DNA of 64,000 nucleotides, taken from the NCBI RefSeq assembly GCF_900155385.1, contig NZ_LT699745.1:711720-775719 (forward strand), written 5' to 3'. This DNA comes from Vreelandella massiliensis. GTDB lineage: Bacteria; Pseudomonadota; Gammaproteobacteria; Pseudomonadales; Halomonadaceae. A program made the position numbers and the translations under genes. Of the stretch, positions 19,598-28,716 are shown in pieces; position 1 is the stretch's first letter; each line of letters begins with the position of its first letter. Below the pieces are notes generated by a model. The model made no database searches. It was not told where the DNA came from and saw nothing but the letters and a program-made list of their open reading frames with translations.

Positions 19598-21255
19598 AGC
19601 CCTAGCTCAATCTCGTCGGCGTCGTCGCCAGGGTTTTCCAGCACTTGCTGTGCCGGCGTTGGAGGGCTCGGCTTCTCGCGCCGTTGGGGGGAAAGCCCCT
19701 CCCATAGCCGCTCTTGAAGCGCTCTCTCTGCATGCAAACGGCGATTGATCTCCTCTTCGCCATAGCGCTCGAGTAGCGTCGTGGTGTCGGCTTCCAGTAG
19801 GGATACGCCGAGGCCCGCTTTATGCTCGTCTGCCGGATAGCCTAATGCATCTAACAGCGTGGGGAAGATATCCAGCGTTGAAGCGTCGCGGGTAATACGC
19901 CGCGGTTCAAGGCCGTTACCCAGCAAGATAAAGGTGTTCTCCCGCGGCAAGGTTTCCAGTGTATTCCATGCGGAAACGCGCATGGTCAAATGGTCGCTAA
20001 CGATGGCGACCACGGTGTCATCCAGATGCCCTTGGGCTTCTAAGCGCTCGACCAGGTCACGTGCGAGCCAGGCGGAACACTTGGCCGAATAGAGGATATC
20101 TTCACCGTCCCACTCCCCTTGGCGTTCATGGCAGCGCTGCGCAGGGTAGCCGCTAGGGGCGTGACCGGTAATACTCAAGTTCACCACGCCCCACGGTGCG
20201 TCGCTTTCCGCCTCTAGGCGCTCAATCTCGTTGAGGGTGAAATCATAAAGCGTATCATCAAACAGCCCCCAATCGTTGACGTATGCTTCGTCATCGAGCC
20301 GGGGGAGCAGCTCGTTGAGGCCATACACATTCTGAAAGCCGTGATCTTTATAAAATAGCCCTTTACCCGCAAATTCGGTGCTAGCGCCACCCAAGTAACT
20401 TAGCCGGTAGCCCTGCTCTGAGAGCACATCGCCCAAACAGTTGACGCCGGGCACCACGGCGGAAAGCGGCTCGAATTGACGATCGTGCAGAAGGCCTGCT
20501 GGCATTAACGGCGTGCCGCACTGGCTGGCGATCATGCCGGCCATGGTCCAGCCGGTGTTATCGATCTGACGCACGCCTTCAAACACTATGCCGCGTTCAC
20601 CCAGCGCTTCAAGATCAGCGTAAGTGTCGCCAAAAACAGGGGCCGCGTAGGTGCGCTCTATGCTCTCAAGGTAGAGCAGCAGCAAGCTGGGCGGGTCGTC
20701 TTGTGCCAGCATGCGGGGTTCGACGTAACGCCGCTCCAACCAGCTATCATCGTCGGCGACCACCACCGCGCTACGCTGGCCAAGGCCTAAAAGAAGGGGG
20801 TTGGAGACGAGCAGTAAAAGGGCCAGAAAGCGCTCGATTCGCCGCCAGCGCCAGTCATTGCGAGCCAACCAGGTAAACGCGATCAGCACGCCCAACATAC
20901 AGAGCGTATACATGACCGCCGCGACCATGCGCCCGGTGCCACCGTGATCCGCCATGCCCGCTTGAAGGTGAAAAAACACCGCACCAAGATCGACCTTACC
21001 AAAGCTATCCAAGAGGTAAACGTAGAGCCCCCATAAGCACAGCGGCAGTAATGACCACGGCCAAACGTTGCGATAACGGTGAAAACGCGGATGCCCCAAG
21101 CCTAAACGTCTGCCCACCCAAACCCAAAGGGCCGTAAACAGAAACAGCGACCACCAGGGTAAAGACGTTAAGGTGGCGATGGTGTAGCCGAGGCTTAAGC
21201 CGAGCGCGGTGAGCGGCATCCAAGTAGCGGGTTTGGGGAGGGGGAAGCGGGGCAT
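19594..21255 (-). CDS. Membrane sulfatase-fold transferase, OpgB/LtaS-like (putative phosphoglycerol transferase)
   Basis: The 553-residue protein has four or five membrane helices in the first 165 residues and a periplasmic alkaline-phosphatase-superfamily domain. Candidate catalytic and metal-binding parts are LESIERTYA (Glu197), the DNTGWTMAGM segment with Thr237 as probable nucleophile, and AIVSDHLTMR. This layout matches OpgB, which moves phosphoglycerol to periplasmic glucans, and the related LtaS and phosphoethanolamine transferases; WTMAG favours the OpgB group. The ATG at 21255 follows AGGAGAG. It lies between waaF and ugd on the minus strand, 25 bp after ugd, so it is probably co-transcribed with ugd and acts on an envelope glycan. 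The exact substrate is not visible. Confidence 0.8.
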   Translation of the reverse strand: MPRFPLPKPATWMPLTALGLSLGYTIATLTSLPWWSLFLFTALWVWVGRRLGLGHPRFHRYRNVWPWSLLPLCLWGLYVYLLDSFGKVDLGAVFFHLQAGMADHGGTGRMVAAVMYTLCMLGVLIAFTWLARNDWRWRRIERFLALLLLVSNPLLLGLGQRSAVVVADDDSWLERRYVEPRMLAQDDPPSLLLLYLESIERTYAAPVFGDTYADLEALGERGIVFEGVRQIDNTGWTMAGMIASQCGTPLMPAGLLHDRQFEPLSAVVPGVNCLGDVLSEQGYRLSYLGGASTEFAGKGLFYKDHGFQNVYGLNELLPRLDDEAYVNDWGLFDDTLYDFTLNEIERLEAESDAPWGVVNLSITGHAPSGYPAQRCHERQGEWDGEDILYSAKCSAWLARDLVERLEAQGHLDDTVVAIVSDHLTMRVSAWNTLETLPRENTFILLGNGLEPRRITRDASTLDIFPTLLDALGYPADEHKAGLGVSLLEADTTTLLERYGEEEINRRLHAERALQERLWEGLSPQRREKPSPPTPAQQVLENPGDDADEIELGL

Positions 21256-21280
21256 GGCTCTCCTGATATGGGCGACGGCG

Positions 21281-22624
21281 TTAAGCCGGGATGGCGAACC
21301 GTAAATTGTTACGCCCAACGCCTACGTAGCGCAAGCCCGCCGCGGTTATGCTCTCCATGTCATAGAGGTTACGGCCATCAATTACCAGCTTTTCACCCAG
21401 CTCATCGGCTAGCCAAGCAAAATCGACGCTACGAAATGCTTTCCACTCGGTGCAGATCACCAGCGCGTCGGCGCCTTTAACTGCCTGAATACGGTCAAAA
21501 GTGAGCACGAGATCGCTGCGATCGCCATAGAGGCGCCGGCACTCTGACATCGCTTCCGGGTCGAAGGCTTGCACCTTGGCGCCGGCGGCCCATAGAGCCT
21601 CCATCAGCTCGCGGCTCGGTGCCTCGCGCATATCGTCGGTGTTGGGCTTAAAGGCGAGGCCCCAAATGGCAATGGTTTTGCCGCTAACATCGCCCAGTGT
21701 GCTCTGCAGCTTGGTAAATAACGTCTGCTTTTGCTGATGGTTGACCTGCTCAACAGCGCTCAAAAGCGCGGGATGATAGCCATATTCCCGCGCGGTGCGC
21801 TCAAGCGCTTGCACGTCTTTGGGAAAACATGAGCCGCCGTAACCACAGCCGGGGTAAATAAAGTGGTAGCCAATGCGAGGGTCGCTGCCGATGCCACGGC
21901 GCACTTCTTCTACATCCACCTCTAAGCGCTCGGCTAGGTTGGCCATCTCGTTCATAAAGCTGATCTTGGTGGCGAGCATGGCGTTAGCGGCGTATTTGGT
22001 CAACTCAGCGGCGCGTACGCTCATGAACATCATCTTATCGTGATTGCGGTTATACGGGGCGTAACAGGCGCGCATACGCGCTTCAACGTGCTCGCTATCA
22101 GTACCCACGACAATCCGGGCACCCCGAGTAAAGTCCTCTATCGCCGCGCCCTCTTTCATGAATTCGGGATTGGAACAAACATCAACCTCAAGCGATACAC
22201 CGCGCTCGCCAAGGGCTGCAAGAATCTCGGCGTTGACCTTTTCCGCTGTGCCCACCGGTACGGTGGATTTATCGATCACCAGTTTGTAATCCTCCATGTG
22301 CTCGCCGATGCTGCGTGCAACGGCGAGCACATGGCGCAGGTCCGCGCTGCCATCTTCATCCGGCGGCGTGCCCACGGCAATAAACAAGAGTTCGCTCTCT
22401 TTCACGGCTTTCGCGCTATCGGTGGTAAAGCGCAAGCGTCCCGACGCCACGTTTTGCGTGACAAGCTCCGTCAGACCCGGCTCATAAATGGGAATATCAC
22501 CGGCTTCCAAACACGCGATACGCTCTGCGTCAATATCCATGCAGATGACTTGATGGCCCACATCCGCTAAGCAAGCCCCCGCGACCAACCCGACGTATCC
22601 CGTACCAAAAACGCTGATGTTCAT
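21281..22624 (-). CDS. ugd: UDP-glucose 6-dehydrogenase
   Basis: The enzyme oxidises UDP-glucose to UDP-glucuronate using two NAD, feeding uronic acids to lipopolysaccharide or exopolysaccharide. The 447-residue protein has the NAD motif [18 protein letters not shown] at residues 7-24, [26 protein letters not shown] and the catalytic Cys266 in [10 protein letters not shown]. Its length fits the bacterial family. A damaged partial copy lies at 23433-23672, covering codons near 39-102 and the upstream leader. The gene is followed closely by the OpgB-like gene. Confidence 0.96.
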   Translation of the reverse strand: MNISVFGTGYVGLVAGACLADVGHQVICMDIDAERIACLEAGDIPIYEPGLTELVTQNVASGRLRFTTDSAKAVKESELLFIAVGTPPDEDGSADLRHVLAVARSIGEHMEDYKLVIDKSTVPVGTAEKVNAEILAALGERGVSLEVDVCSNPEFMKEGAAIEDFTRGARIVVGTDSEHVEARMRACYAPYNRNHDKMMFMSVRAAELTKYAANAMLATKISFMNEMANLAERLEVDVEEVRRGIGSDPRIGYHFIYPGCGYGGSCFPKDVQALERTAREYGYHPALLSAVEQVNHQQKQTLFTKLQSTLGDVSGKTIAIWGLAFKPNTDDMREAPSRELMEALWAAGAKVQAFDPEAMSECRRLYGDRSDLVLTFDRIQAVKGADALVICTEWKAFRSVDFAWLADELGEKLVIDGRNLYDMESITAAGLRYVGVGRNNLRFAIPA

Positions 22625-22795
22625 AGTGACTCACTCTGCTGCGCTATCGTTGAATTGGAGGAGAGCTTATCATGAGACCTAAAGCGTAGACGATAAGACA
22701 GCTCATCGTTTGATTTACTTAGAATTGCGATTATGAAATTATAGTTGGTGCGCGAATTGCGCAGTTTCTCATTTAAATGGAAAGGGAGTATTTCC

Positions 22796-23353
22796 ATGAA
22801 AAAAGTAATCCTCAGCTTATGTTCTGTATCTGCACTTACCTTTGCTGCTTCAATAAATGCTGCTGACGCAGGAGCTTATCTAGGCGGTTTTATAGGCGAA
22901 TCAAAGGTAGATGAGTTAAGCGATTTTGGTGCTCCTGGTGTCGAAATTGATGACACTGATACTGCCTATAAATTCATCGCTGGTTACAGAGTAAATGATT
23001 ATTTTGCCATTGAAGGTTTTTATATTGATAATGGCGAATATTCTGCACGCTCTTCCACTTTTTCAGAAAAAATAGATGCTTCAAGTGTTGGGATGGCAGC
23101 AGTAGCTATTGCACCAATCTCACCCTCTTTTGAACTTCATGGAAAACTTGGGGTACATGCTTGGGATGCAGATTGGGAAGGTTATGATATGAATTATGGC
23201 TATTATGGTGGAAGTGAAGATGGAACCGATTTTATGCTTGGCGTGGGCGTGAGCTATCGTGAAGGACCAGTATCTCTTCGTATCGATCTAGAGCGCTACG
23301 ACTACGATACGGATGTTGATACGGCTAGTTTGGGCTTGATTTATCACTTCTAG
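22796..23353 (+). CDS. Outer membrane beta-barrel protein (OmpA-like or OmpW-like small barrel)
   Basis: The 185-residue protein has a signal peptide, [22 protein letters not shown], with probable cleavage before [10 protein letters not shown]. The rest alternates strands with aromatic ends: [84 protein letters not shown] (shown in part) and a terminal ASLGLIYHF, whose last Phe is the usual assembly signal. That suggests an eight-stranded barrel of the OMP_b-brl family. The ATG at 22796 follows AAAGGGAG; an upstream GTG is in frame but would spoil the signal peptide. It is notably AT-rich compared with neighbours and lies between ugd and a partial ugd copy. Function unknown. Confidence 0.8.
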   Translation: MKKVILSLCSVSALTFAASINAADAGAYLGGFIGESKVDELSDFGAPGVEIDDTDTAYKFIAGYRVNDYFAIEGFYIDNGEYSARSSTFSEKIDASSVGMAAVAIAPISPSFELHGKLGVHAWDADWEGYDMNYGYYGGSEDGTDFMLGVGVSYREGPVSLRIDLERYDYDTDVDTASLGLIYHF

Positions 23354-23360
23354 ATAAAAG

Positions 23361-23400
23361 TGCCAAGAGGGAAGGTTTTACTTTTCTCTTGGCAATTTTA
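23361..23400 (+). terminator. Rho-independent terminator after the barrel gene
   Basis: Fourteen-base arms 23361-23374 and 23381-23394 (starting TGCCAAGAG and ending CTCTTGGCA), with two wobble pairs, are followed by ATTTTAA. It begins 7 bp after the stop. Confidence 0.85.
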
Positions 23401-23432
23401 ATAAGTGATAAGTTGATAGCTACTACTGCGAG

Positions 23433-23672
23433 AACATGGCGCAGATCCGCACTGCCATCTTCATCCGGCGGCGTGCCCACGGCAATAAACAGGAGCTCAC
23501 TCTCTTTCACGGCTTTCGCGCTATCGGTGGTAAAGCGCAAGCATCCCGACGCCACGTTTTGCGTGACAAGCTCCGTCAAACCCGGCTCATAAATAGGAAT
23601 ATCACCGGCTTTCAAACGCTCATAGTGGCTCACTCTGCTGCGCTGTTGTTTAGTTGAGGAGGATTTTACCAT
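23433..23672 (-). pseudogene. Partial, internally deleted copy of ugd
   Basis: The segment 23433-23620 closely copies ugd codons about 39-102 ([12 protein letters not shown] to RHVLAV), with only scattered changes. It is then joined directly to a copy of the ugd upstream leader (23622-23672, like 22624-22674). The first 37 or so codons are missing, as is everything after codon 102. No start, NAD motif or active site remains, so it cannot make an enzyme. It has the same orientation as ugd, so the two form a direct repeat about 1.1 kb apart that encloses the AT-rich barrel gene. Confidence 0.9.
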
Positions 23673-23772
23673 AAACTATTTATTTGTGACGATGAGTTAA
23701 GAGTGTAAAACTAATATAGCATTAAGTTTCTTGGTGACTTTATAAATTTATATTTTTAAGGTTTTTATCTAA

Positions 23773-24363
23773 ATGAATCATGTTATCTTGCACAAAGATC
23801 TGTTGATAGGCGAAGGTAATAAAAGGTTTTGCTTTCAGCATCCGGACGATAAAGAGAAATGTATAAAAGTAAAAAAAACAAAACATGGATTACAAGAGAA
23901 CTTTATAGACTGGTTTTATTATGGGTCATTGAATTTGAAGAAAAAAGAAGTGCCGTGCTTAGTAAGGTGTCATGGGTTAGTGTGCACCAATCTAGGGTAT
24001 GGAGTCGTTTTTGATAGGGTTCTAGATGAAAATGGGGTTGCTTCATATGTTTTAAACGAATTTTTAACTCAAAAAAAAGAGGTTATAACTTATGAAGGTT
24101 TGTTAGCAATGGTAAAGGATTTGGAGATGATTTGTCTAGAAAAAAGTATTGCTGTAGTAGAGCCAAATGAAAAAAACATAATGGTTAAGAAGCAGTTTTC
24201 AGGGTTTAGTTTTGTTCTTGTTGATGGTGTTGGTGGAAGAGGAAAGTTGAGTTTAAAGGTCTTTATGTATGTTATTTTTCCGTGGTATGCGCGTAAAAAA
24301 ACAAAAAAACAATTTGATATTTTTAAAGATAAAATAAAATATTTGAATAAAAAGATTTATTGA
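23773..24363 (+). CDS. YrbL-like protein kinase-fold protein
   Basis: The 196-residue protein resembles the PhoP-network protein YrbL family. It begins with ILHKDLLIGEGNKRFCFQHP, a glycine-containing loop, then CIKVKK with the likely ATP-contacting Lys, followed by a helix and VPNEKN-like catalytic region VVEPNEKNIMVKK and FVLVDGVG, where the Asp would bind metal. A basic C-terminus follows. It is very AT-rich and Lys-rich, unlike the surrounding GC-rich genes, which suggests recent transfer. It ends 7 bp inside the 3' end of the convergent GT90 gene. In core clusters such kinases may phosphorylate core sugars, but the substrate here is unknown. Confidence 0.7.
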   Translation: MNHVILHKDLLIGEGNKRFCFQHPDDKEKCIKVKKTKHGLQENFIDWFYYGSLNLKKKEVPCLVRCHGLVCTNLGYGVVFDRVLDENGVASYVLNEFLTQKKEVITYEGLLAMVKDLEMICLEKSIAVVEPNEKNIMVKKQFSGFSFVLVDGVGGRGKLSLKVFMYVIFPWYARKKTKKQFDIFKDKIKYLNKKIY

Positions 24364-25337
24364 TAATAAAGAAGATGTTGTTGAGTGTATTCAAAATATT
24401 TTTGCATAATCAAAAGACCAATCAAGCGCTCTCTTTCGGTATTCATAAATTGAGCGAAGTAGCGGTTAGCATTAGCTATAATTGTTTTGGCCGCAATAGG
24501 ATTGTCCCTGTAATAAGCGACTTTTTCTTCAAGGTCAGAATAGTCGTCCTTGAGCTGGACATAGTGATAGCCAGGGAGCAGAGTACCTTCCATAAACCAG
24601 GTTTCAAAGCGTGGCTGTCTCATAAAACAGAGCGAATTAGAGGCCATTATCCATTTGAGGTTCGTGGCCACATCTTTGCCTTCGATACTGAGCACAAATT
24701 TGTACTTAAGCTGTTCTGATAACGACATAAAATGGCTATGCCAAGGTTGGCCATCCGCATTTTGATGAATATCGCCCACATTGCATAACGGATGGTCGTA
24801 AAAGTTGCGCACAAAATTCCGCCGATGCTCTTGGTGGCAAGCACCCCGCCATACCAAAAGGTCAAGCTTGTTATCATAGTGGTAAGGATCTTTTACCGTA
24901 TAATAGTGACGAACACGGTTTAACTTAAGTAAAACTGAGTTTTGATTGTGATCATTAATGGGACGGCTTTTTACAAAGGTAGGCGCATCGGGCACGGTGG
25001 TTACATCGCCAAAGCGGTGGCAGAAACGTAATTCAGGTGGGAAGTAGCGTAACATGCTGATTAAATCCAAGTAATAAGTACCGCTTTTCTCGCGCTTGAA
25101 ACTAGATAAGCTCTTTGCTTGATCAGGAAGTTCAATTTTTTCTTGCAGTTTATTGCAGTAATTAACTCGAAAAATTAGTTGCTGATTTTCCTCTTCTGAC
25201 AGGCGCTTTAATGAGCGAAATAAGCTTGTTCTTTGCCGTTGCAAAATAATACTGGGAATAAGACGGTGGATAGTATGCTGCGTATAAAATCTTAGCTTGT
25301 GAAAGTTTTTATGCGCTTTTGCAGAAGCCGAAAACAT
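24357..25337 (-). CDS. Glycosyltransferase family 90 (CAP10/LpsA-like) lipopolysaccharide protein
   Basis: The 326-residue protein matches the CAP10 or GT90 type, including bacterial LpsA core transferases. Features are FGDVTTVPDAPTFVKSRPI, LLVWRGACHQEHRRNFV, and the strongly conserved KFVLSIEGKDVATNLKWIM, followed by SLCFMRQPRFETWFMEGTL and HYVQLKDDYSDLEEKV. These enzymes add xylose or glucose, so a sugar transfer to the core is likely. It is the last gene of the leftward core operon: the GT4 gene upstream ends 5 bp before the GT90 start. Its moderate GC places it between the AT-rich patch and the rest of the cluster. Confidence 0.85.
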   Translation of the reverse strand: MFSASAKAHKNFHKLRFYTQHTIHRLIPSIILQRQRTSLFRSLKRLSEEENQQLIFRVNYCNKLQEKIELPDQAKSLSSFKREKSGTYYLDLISMLRYFPPELRFCHRFGDVTTVPDAPTFVKSRPINDHNQNSVLLKLNRVRHYYTVKDPYHYDNKLDLLVWRGACHQEHRRNFVRNFYDHPLCNVGDIHQNADGQPWHSHFMSLSEQLKYKFVLSIEGKDVATNLKWIMASNSLCFMRQPRFETWFMEGTLLPGYHYVQLKDDYSDLEEKVAYYRDNPIAAKTIIANANRYFAQFMNTERERLIGLLIMQKYFEYTQQHLLYYQ

Positions 25338-25342
25338 GATGA

Positions 25343-26380
25343 TTAACTCACTATTGTTTGATAAAGACGCCAGTACGATGCTGCCATTGACTGAGGGCTG
25401 TAATGTTCTAAACGCTCATGGGCGCCCTGGGCCAATCGCTGTCGCAGAGCGGCATTCTTCCTTAATCGCATAATGCTGTTAGCTAACGCATCAGCATCTT
25501 CAGACGGTATGAGTAACCCTGTCTGCTCATGTTTGACGATATCCGGTAGGCCGCCAACGTTGGTCGCAATTACAGGAACGCCTAACTGCATCACATCCAA
25601 GACAACGGAGCCCAAGCCTTCATTGCGTGAAGGAAAAGCAAATACATCCAGGCCAGCCAAATAGTCGGCAATGTTACTTTTAAACCCCAGCCAGGAGACA
25701 TTGCTGAGCGAAGAGGACTCTTCTTTTAGCGTTTCCGCGTCTTCGCCATCGCCTAGAAATATAATCTGTGTATCGGGCGCTTGATGCTCAAGGGCTTGTG
25801 CGGCTTGCAGTAGAATCCGCTGACCTTTAATGCGATCCACCAGAGCGCCTGCATGGCCGACAAGAAATTTTTTGGCAAAATTTTCGCGAAAATTTTCAGT
25901 AGCTTTAGGTGAAGGCTTTAGGTGAGCATAAGCATCCGCTATTAAAGTAACGTCGCCCCACTGATTTTTTTGCAAAAGATGCTTTATGCATTGGGATATT
26001 GCTACCCTAGCAGAGGCATGCGAGTAACATTGTTGATTAAACCACTTACGTTTGACGGGCGAATCGATCCGGCGAGTAATTAAATAGGGCGTGCGTTTTA
26101 AACGATGGTGTAGGTAGGCCCAATGAACACCTTTTGCATCGTGAGCATGTACCAGTTGAGTCTTGCCGAGCTGAAAATGCCCTGCTAACTGATGGTTGGA
26201 CGGCTGAAATTCAAGTCTCGCTACTCCCTGTAGGTGTTGGCGCATGGGGGAGTCGCTACGACAAACGAGCGTTTGTGAAACTTCGTTTGGTGACTTCTCT
26301 GCTAATGTCTTAATCAGTATCTCAGTTTGGCGCTCGCCACCGCGAAAGCCGCGCGCCAAATTGACATGCGTAATATGCAT
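25343..26380 (-). CDS. Glycosyltransferase family 4 (core)
   Basis: The 345-residue GT-B protein starts MHITHVNLARGFRGGERQTEIL, with the donor-independent glycine loop near the N-terminus. The C-terminal domain has FLVGHAGALVDRIKGQRILLQAA, then FPSRNEGLGSVVLDVMQLGVPV, containing the ExGLGxxxLDxM nucleotide-sugar motif (EX7E type) and the following AxxVGGLPDIV. Such enzymes are retaining transferases acting on UDP- or GDP-sugars. An alternative TTG lies just before the ATG. The GT2 stop lies 3 bp upstream (26384-26386), so they are expressed together. The sugar and position in the core cannot be told from sequence. Confidence 0.88.
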   Translation of the reverse strand: MHITHVNLARGFRGGERQTEILIKTLAEKSPNEVSQTLVCRSDSPMRQHLQGVARLEFQPSNHQLAGHFQLGKTQLVHAHDAKGVHWAYLHHRLKRTPYLITRRIDSPVKRKWFNQQCYSHASARVAISQCIKHLLQKNQWGDVTLIADAYAHLKPSPKATENFRENFAKKFLVGHAGALVDRIKGQRILLQAAQALEHQAPDTQIIFLGDGEDAETLKEESSSLSNVSWLGFKSNIADYLAGLDVFAFPSRNEGLGSVVLDVMQLGVPVIATNVGGLPDIVKHEQTGLLIPSEDADALANSIMRLRKNAALRQRLAQGAHERLEHYSPQSMAASYWRLYQTIVS

Positions 26381-26383
26381 CAA

Positions 26384-27166
26384 TCACCAAACCTTATTAA
26401 AGTCTTCTGCTTCAAGCACTTTGGGATCGCGCTGATATTCGAGTAGTTTGGCATACTTTAAATAGCTATTGAGTCCCGCGCTGATCGCCACAGTCATGCC
26501 GTCTACTCCACCCATGAAGCCTCGCTGAAATATATATTTGCGCAAAAAGGCATTTAAGCCATGTATAAAAGGTGAGAAAGCGTTGGCGCGCTTGCCTTTC
26601 TGAAACATAATCTTAGCCGCACGACCGCTGAAGTTGCGCCCTGGCTTGGCAAATAACTGCCCCAGATTAGCAAAGGAATAATGCACTATATCGGCATTTA
26701 GCCGCTTGGGGTTGGCTGCCTTTATGCTGGCGTGCTGTTTAACATCCGCAAAGCGAGTTTGGCGCTGGTTGTAAAGCCGAATACAGTAATCGGGATACCA
26801 GCCACAGACACGGATCCAGCGTGAGCCAATCATATTGCGCCGCCGAAAGGCGAAGGCATCATGTTCGGTTGTCGCTAGGTCAAGCTGTTGGATTACTTCG
26901 ACCATCTGTGGCGTTAGGCGTTCATCGGCATCCAAGCTGAGAACCCAGTCATGCTTTACATGGGCGAGAGCAGTATTTTTTTGAATGCCGTCGCCCAGAT
27001 AGGCTTGGTGAACAACCTTGGCGCCTAAAGCTTGGGCGATAGCCACAGTTTGATCCTGACTGCCTGAGTCCACCACGACGATGTCATCACAAACATGTCG
27101 AGCGGAAGCAATACAATCCACAATATTGGCTTCTTCATTAAAGGTAATAATATTGGCCGATATCAT
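26384..27166 (-). CDS. Glycosyltransferase family 2, WaaE/KdtX-like core glucosyltransferase
   Basis: The 260-residue GT-A protein has MISANIITFNEEANIVDCIAS at the N-terminus, VVVDSGSQDQTVAIAQ for nucleotide binding, LSLDADERLTPQMV with the metal-binding DAD, and RRNMIGSRWIRVCGWYPDYCIRLY (key part GWYPDYCIRL), a hallmark of the WaaE/KdtX group that adds beta-1,4-glucose to heptose. A C-terminal basic, hydrophobic helix may attach it to the inner membrane. I use MISANI because its ATG overlaps the upstream gene's TGA (ATGA); an upstream in-frame ATG at 27229 would lie inside that gene. The specific sugar is inferred. Confidence 0.88.
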   Translation of the reverse strand: MISANIITFNEEANIVDCIASARHVCDDIVVVDSGSQDQTVAIAQALGAKVVHQAYLGDGIQKNTALAHVKHDWVLSLDADERLTPQMVEVIQQLDLATTEHDAFAFRRRNMIGSRWIRVCGWYPDYCIRLYNQRQTRFADVKQHASIKAANPKRLNADIVHYSFANLGQLFAKPGRNFSGRAAKIMFQKGKRANAFSPFIHGLNAFLRKYIFQRGFMGGVDGMTVAISAGLNSYLKYAKLLEYQRDPKVLEAEDFNKVW

Positions 27167-28317
27167 CAAACAGGCATCTCTTGCAGAAAGGCAGAAGTGA
27201 TCTTTGCTGGAGAAAAGCGTTCCAGCCAACGTTCATCAATAGCATAGCCGTTAGTATCTAGAACGGCATCAACTCTGGTCGACAGGGCTTCTGGTGTCAT
27301 TTCACAGAGGTATGCTGCTAACTCACCGGCCATAATATCACGCACTCCGCCAGGACAATCGACTGAGACAACGGGCGTCTGGCAGGCTAGCGCTTCGAAC
27401 AGTACTATGCCTAGGCCTTCGTGAGCGGAGCTCAAAATGAACAGGCGAGCATGATGCATCCATGGGTAAGGATTTAATTGTCGACCCGCAAAAGTAACAT
27501 TCCCAGCAATCCCGAGTTCAATGGCAAGCGCCTCAAGCTCATTGCGTAATGGCCCATCACCTACGATCACCAGTGGAAGCGTTGTCCGCATCTTGGCATA
27601 CGCTCGCAGCAGTAGGTGATGATTCTTTTGTGGTACCAAGCGGGCTACATTGAGTAAATAAGGCGAAGAGGGCAGCTCTGGACAATCATCGACCATGGCT
27701 TTTCGGATGTCCTCTATGGGACATGGATTAGTGATGGTTCTCAATGATCGCGGCTGCACTTTTAGCGCTTGCATAGCAGTGGCGGCTTGCTTTTCGACCC
27801 CTTGGGATACTGTAACTAGATGCTTGTTATGAAACAAACAGCGTGCTTTTAATCGTTCCAACCAGACAGCGTGGCCGGGAGTAGGTTTGACGATATTTTC
27901 CAGCACATAGCAGGCGCGTGGATCCTGGAAGGACCATGCCGTTTCAAAAGTACCAATACCGCGGAAAATAATCCGGTCAAAAGCGCCATATCGGCGCTCC
28001 AAGCGACGTATCTCGCGGTGGAAGAGTTTTCCGCCCCACCAGCCTGACAATAAAAAATAGCTTTTCCGTAACACGCTATTCAGTAGCCGTGCTGCCACCT
28101 CAATGATGCCGCCTACACCTGAAGTCCTGATGGCGCGGGACATTGTGAAGTGGTGAACATTCACACGCTCATTGTTCGGCTCTAGCTGAGGGGGGCGTGG
28201 CTTAAAGTACATCAAATGACTTTCATGACCTTGCTCGGCGAAGGCGTCAGCAAGGTTCACCGCGACCCGCTCCATGCCACCAATCTTTAACGTACGCACA
28301 ACAATTAATACCTTCAT
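27166..28317 (-). CDS. Glycosyltransferase family 4 (core)
   Basis: The 383-residue protein starts MKVLIVVRTLKIGGMERVAVNLADAF, a typical GT4 N-terminus with the GGxE loop. The C-terminal domain has LLNVARLVPQKNHHLLLRAYAKM, VIVGDGPLRNELEALA, VTFAGRQLNPYPWMHHA and LSSAHEGLGIVLFEALACQTPVVSVDCPGGVRDI (key motif HEGLGIVLFEAL), so it is a retaining GT-B enzyme. Upstream in-frame Met at 28386 would add 23 residues with no family similarity. It is the first gene of the leftward block of three core transferases and GT90. No gene lies upstream for about 400 bp, so the promoter for the block probably sits in that gap. Confidence 0.88.
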   Translation of the reverse strand: MKVLIVVRTLKIGGMERVAVNLADAFAEQGHESHLMYFKPRPPQLEPNNERVNVHHFTMSRAIRTSGVGGIIEVAARLLNSVLRKSYFLLSGWWGGKLFHREIRRLERRYGAFDRIIFRGIGTFETAWSFQDPRACYVLENIVKPTPGHAVWLERLKARCLFHNKHLVTVSQGVEKQAATAMQALKVQPRSLRTITNPCPIEDIRKAMVDDCPELPSSPYLLNVARLVPQKNHHLLLRAYAKMRTTLPLVIVGDGPLRNELEALAIELGIAGNVTFAGRQLNPYPWMHHARLFILSSAHEGLGIVLFEALACQTPVVSVDCPGGVRDIMAGELAAYLCEMTPEALSTRVDAVLDTNGYAIDERWLERFSPAKITSAFLQEMPV

Positions 28318-28716
28318 TAGGGCGAGTCCTTTTGGTGTAGAATAGGTTGCAACACAGGGTTTCAGCGAAATTGCATACGCCGCCATCGGTCCTTGAGTAT
28401 CGAAAGCGTATGCTCTATGTATTTTGTTGAGATGGCGAGGAGTCAGTTAATAATTGATGCCGATACAGGTAAGCACGTGGGTGGCGACTGTCAGTAAGCT
28501 ATGGTTTTCGTGCGCCGATGAGCCCGCTTTGTTTATTGAACATTTCTGAAAGCGAAAGTGTTGAATAGTATTATTTAGTTTAATCAATGTGTTATGGTGG
28601 TTTTTGGTTCAAAAAAGTCTACTTACCAACGATTGAATTTTATCCACCTGGGCACCTGCTTGCAACTGATCTGCTCATGTCCAATTGTGGGCGGTACCAC
28701 CTTGCTTGGTGCCGTG
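28318..28716. other. Gene-free stretch before the IS5-family element
   Basis: I see no credible coding frame on either strand. The DNA is AT-rich near 28540-28640. A weak inverted repeat, GGTACCACC against GGTGCC, lies near 28693-28713. The stretch must hold the promoter of the leftward GT block starting at 28317, but no clear promoter elements stand out. Confidence 0.5.
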
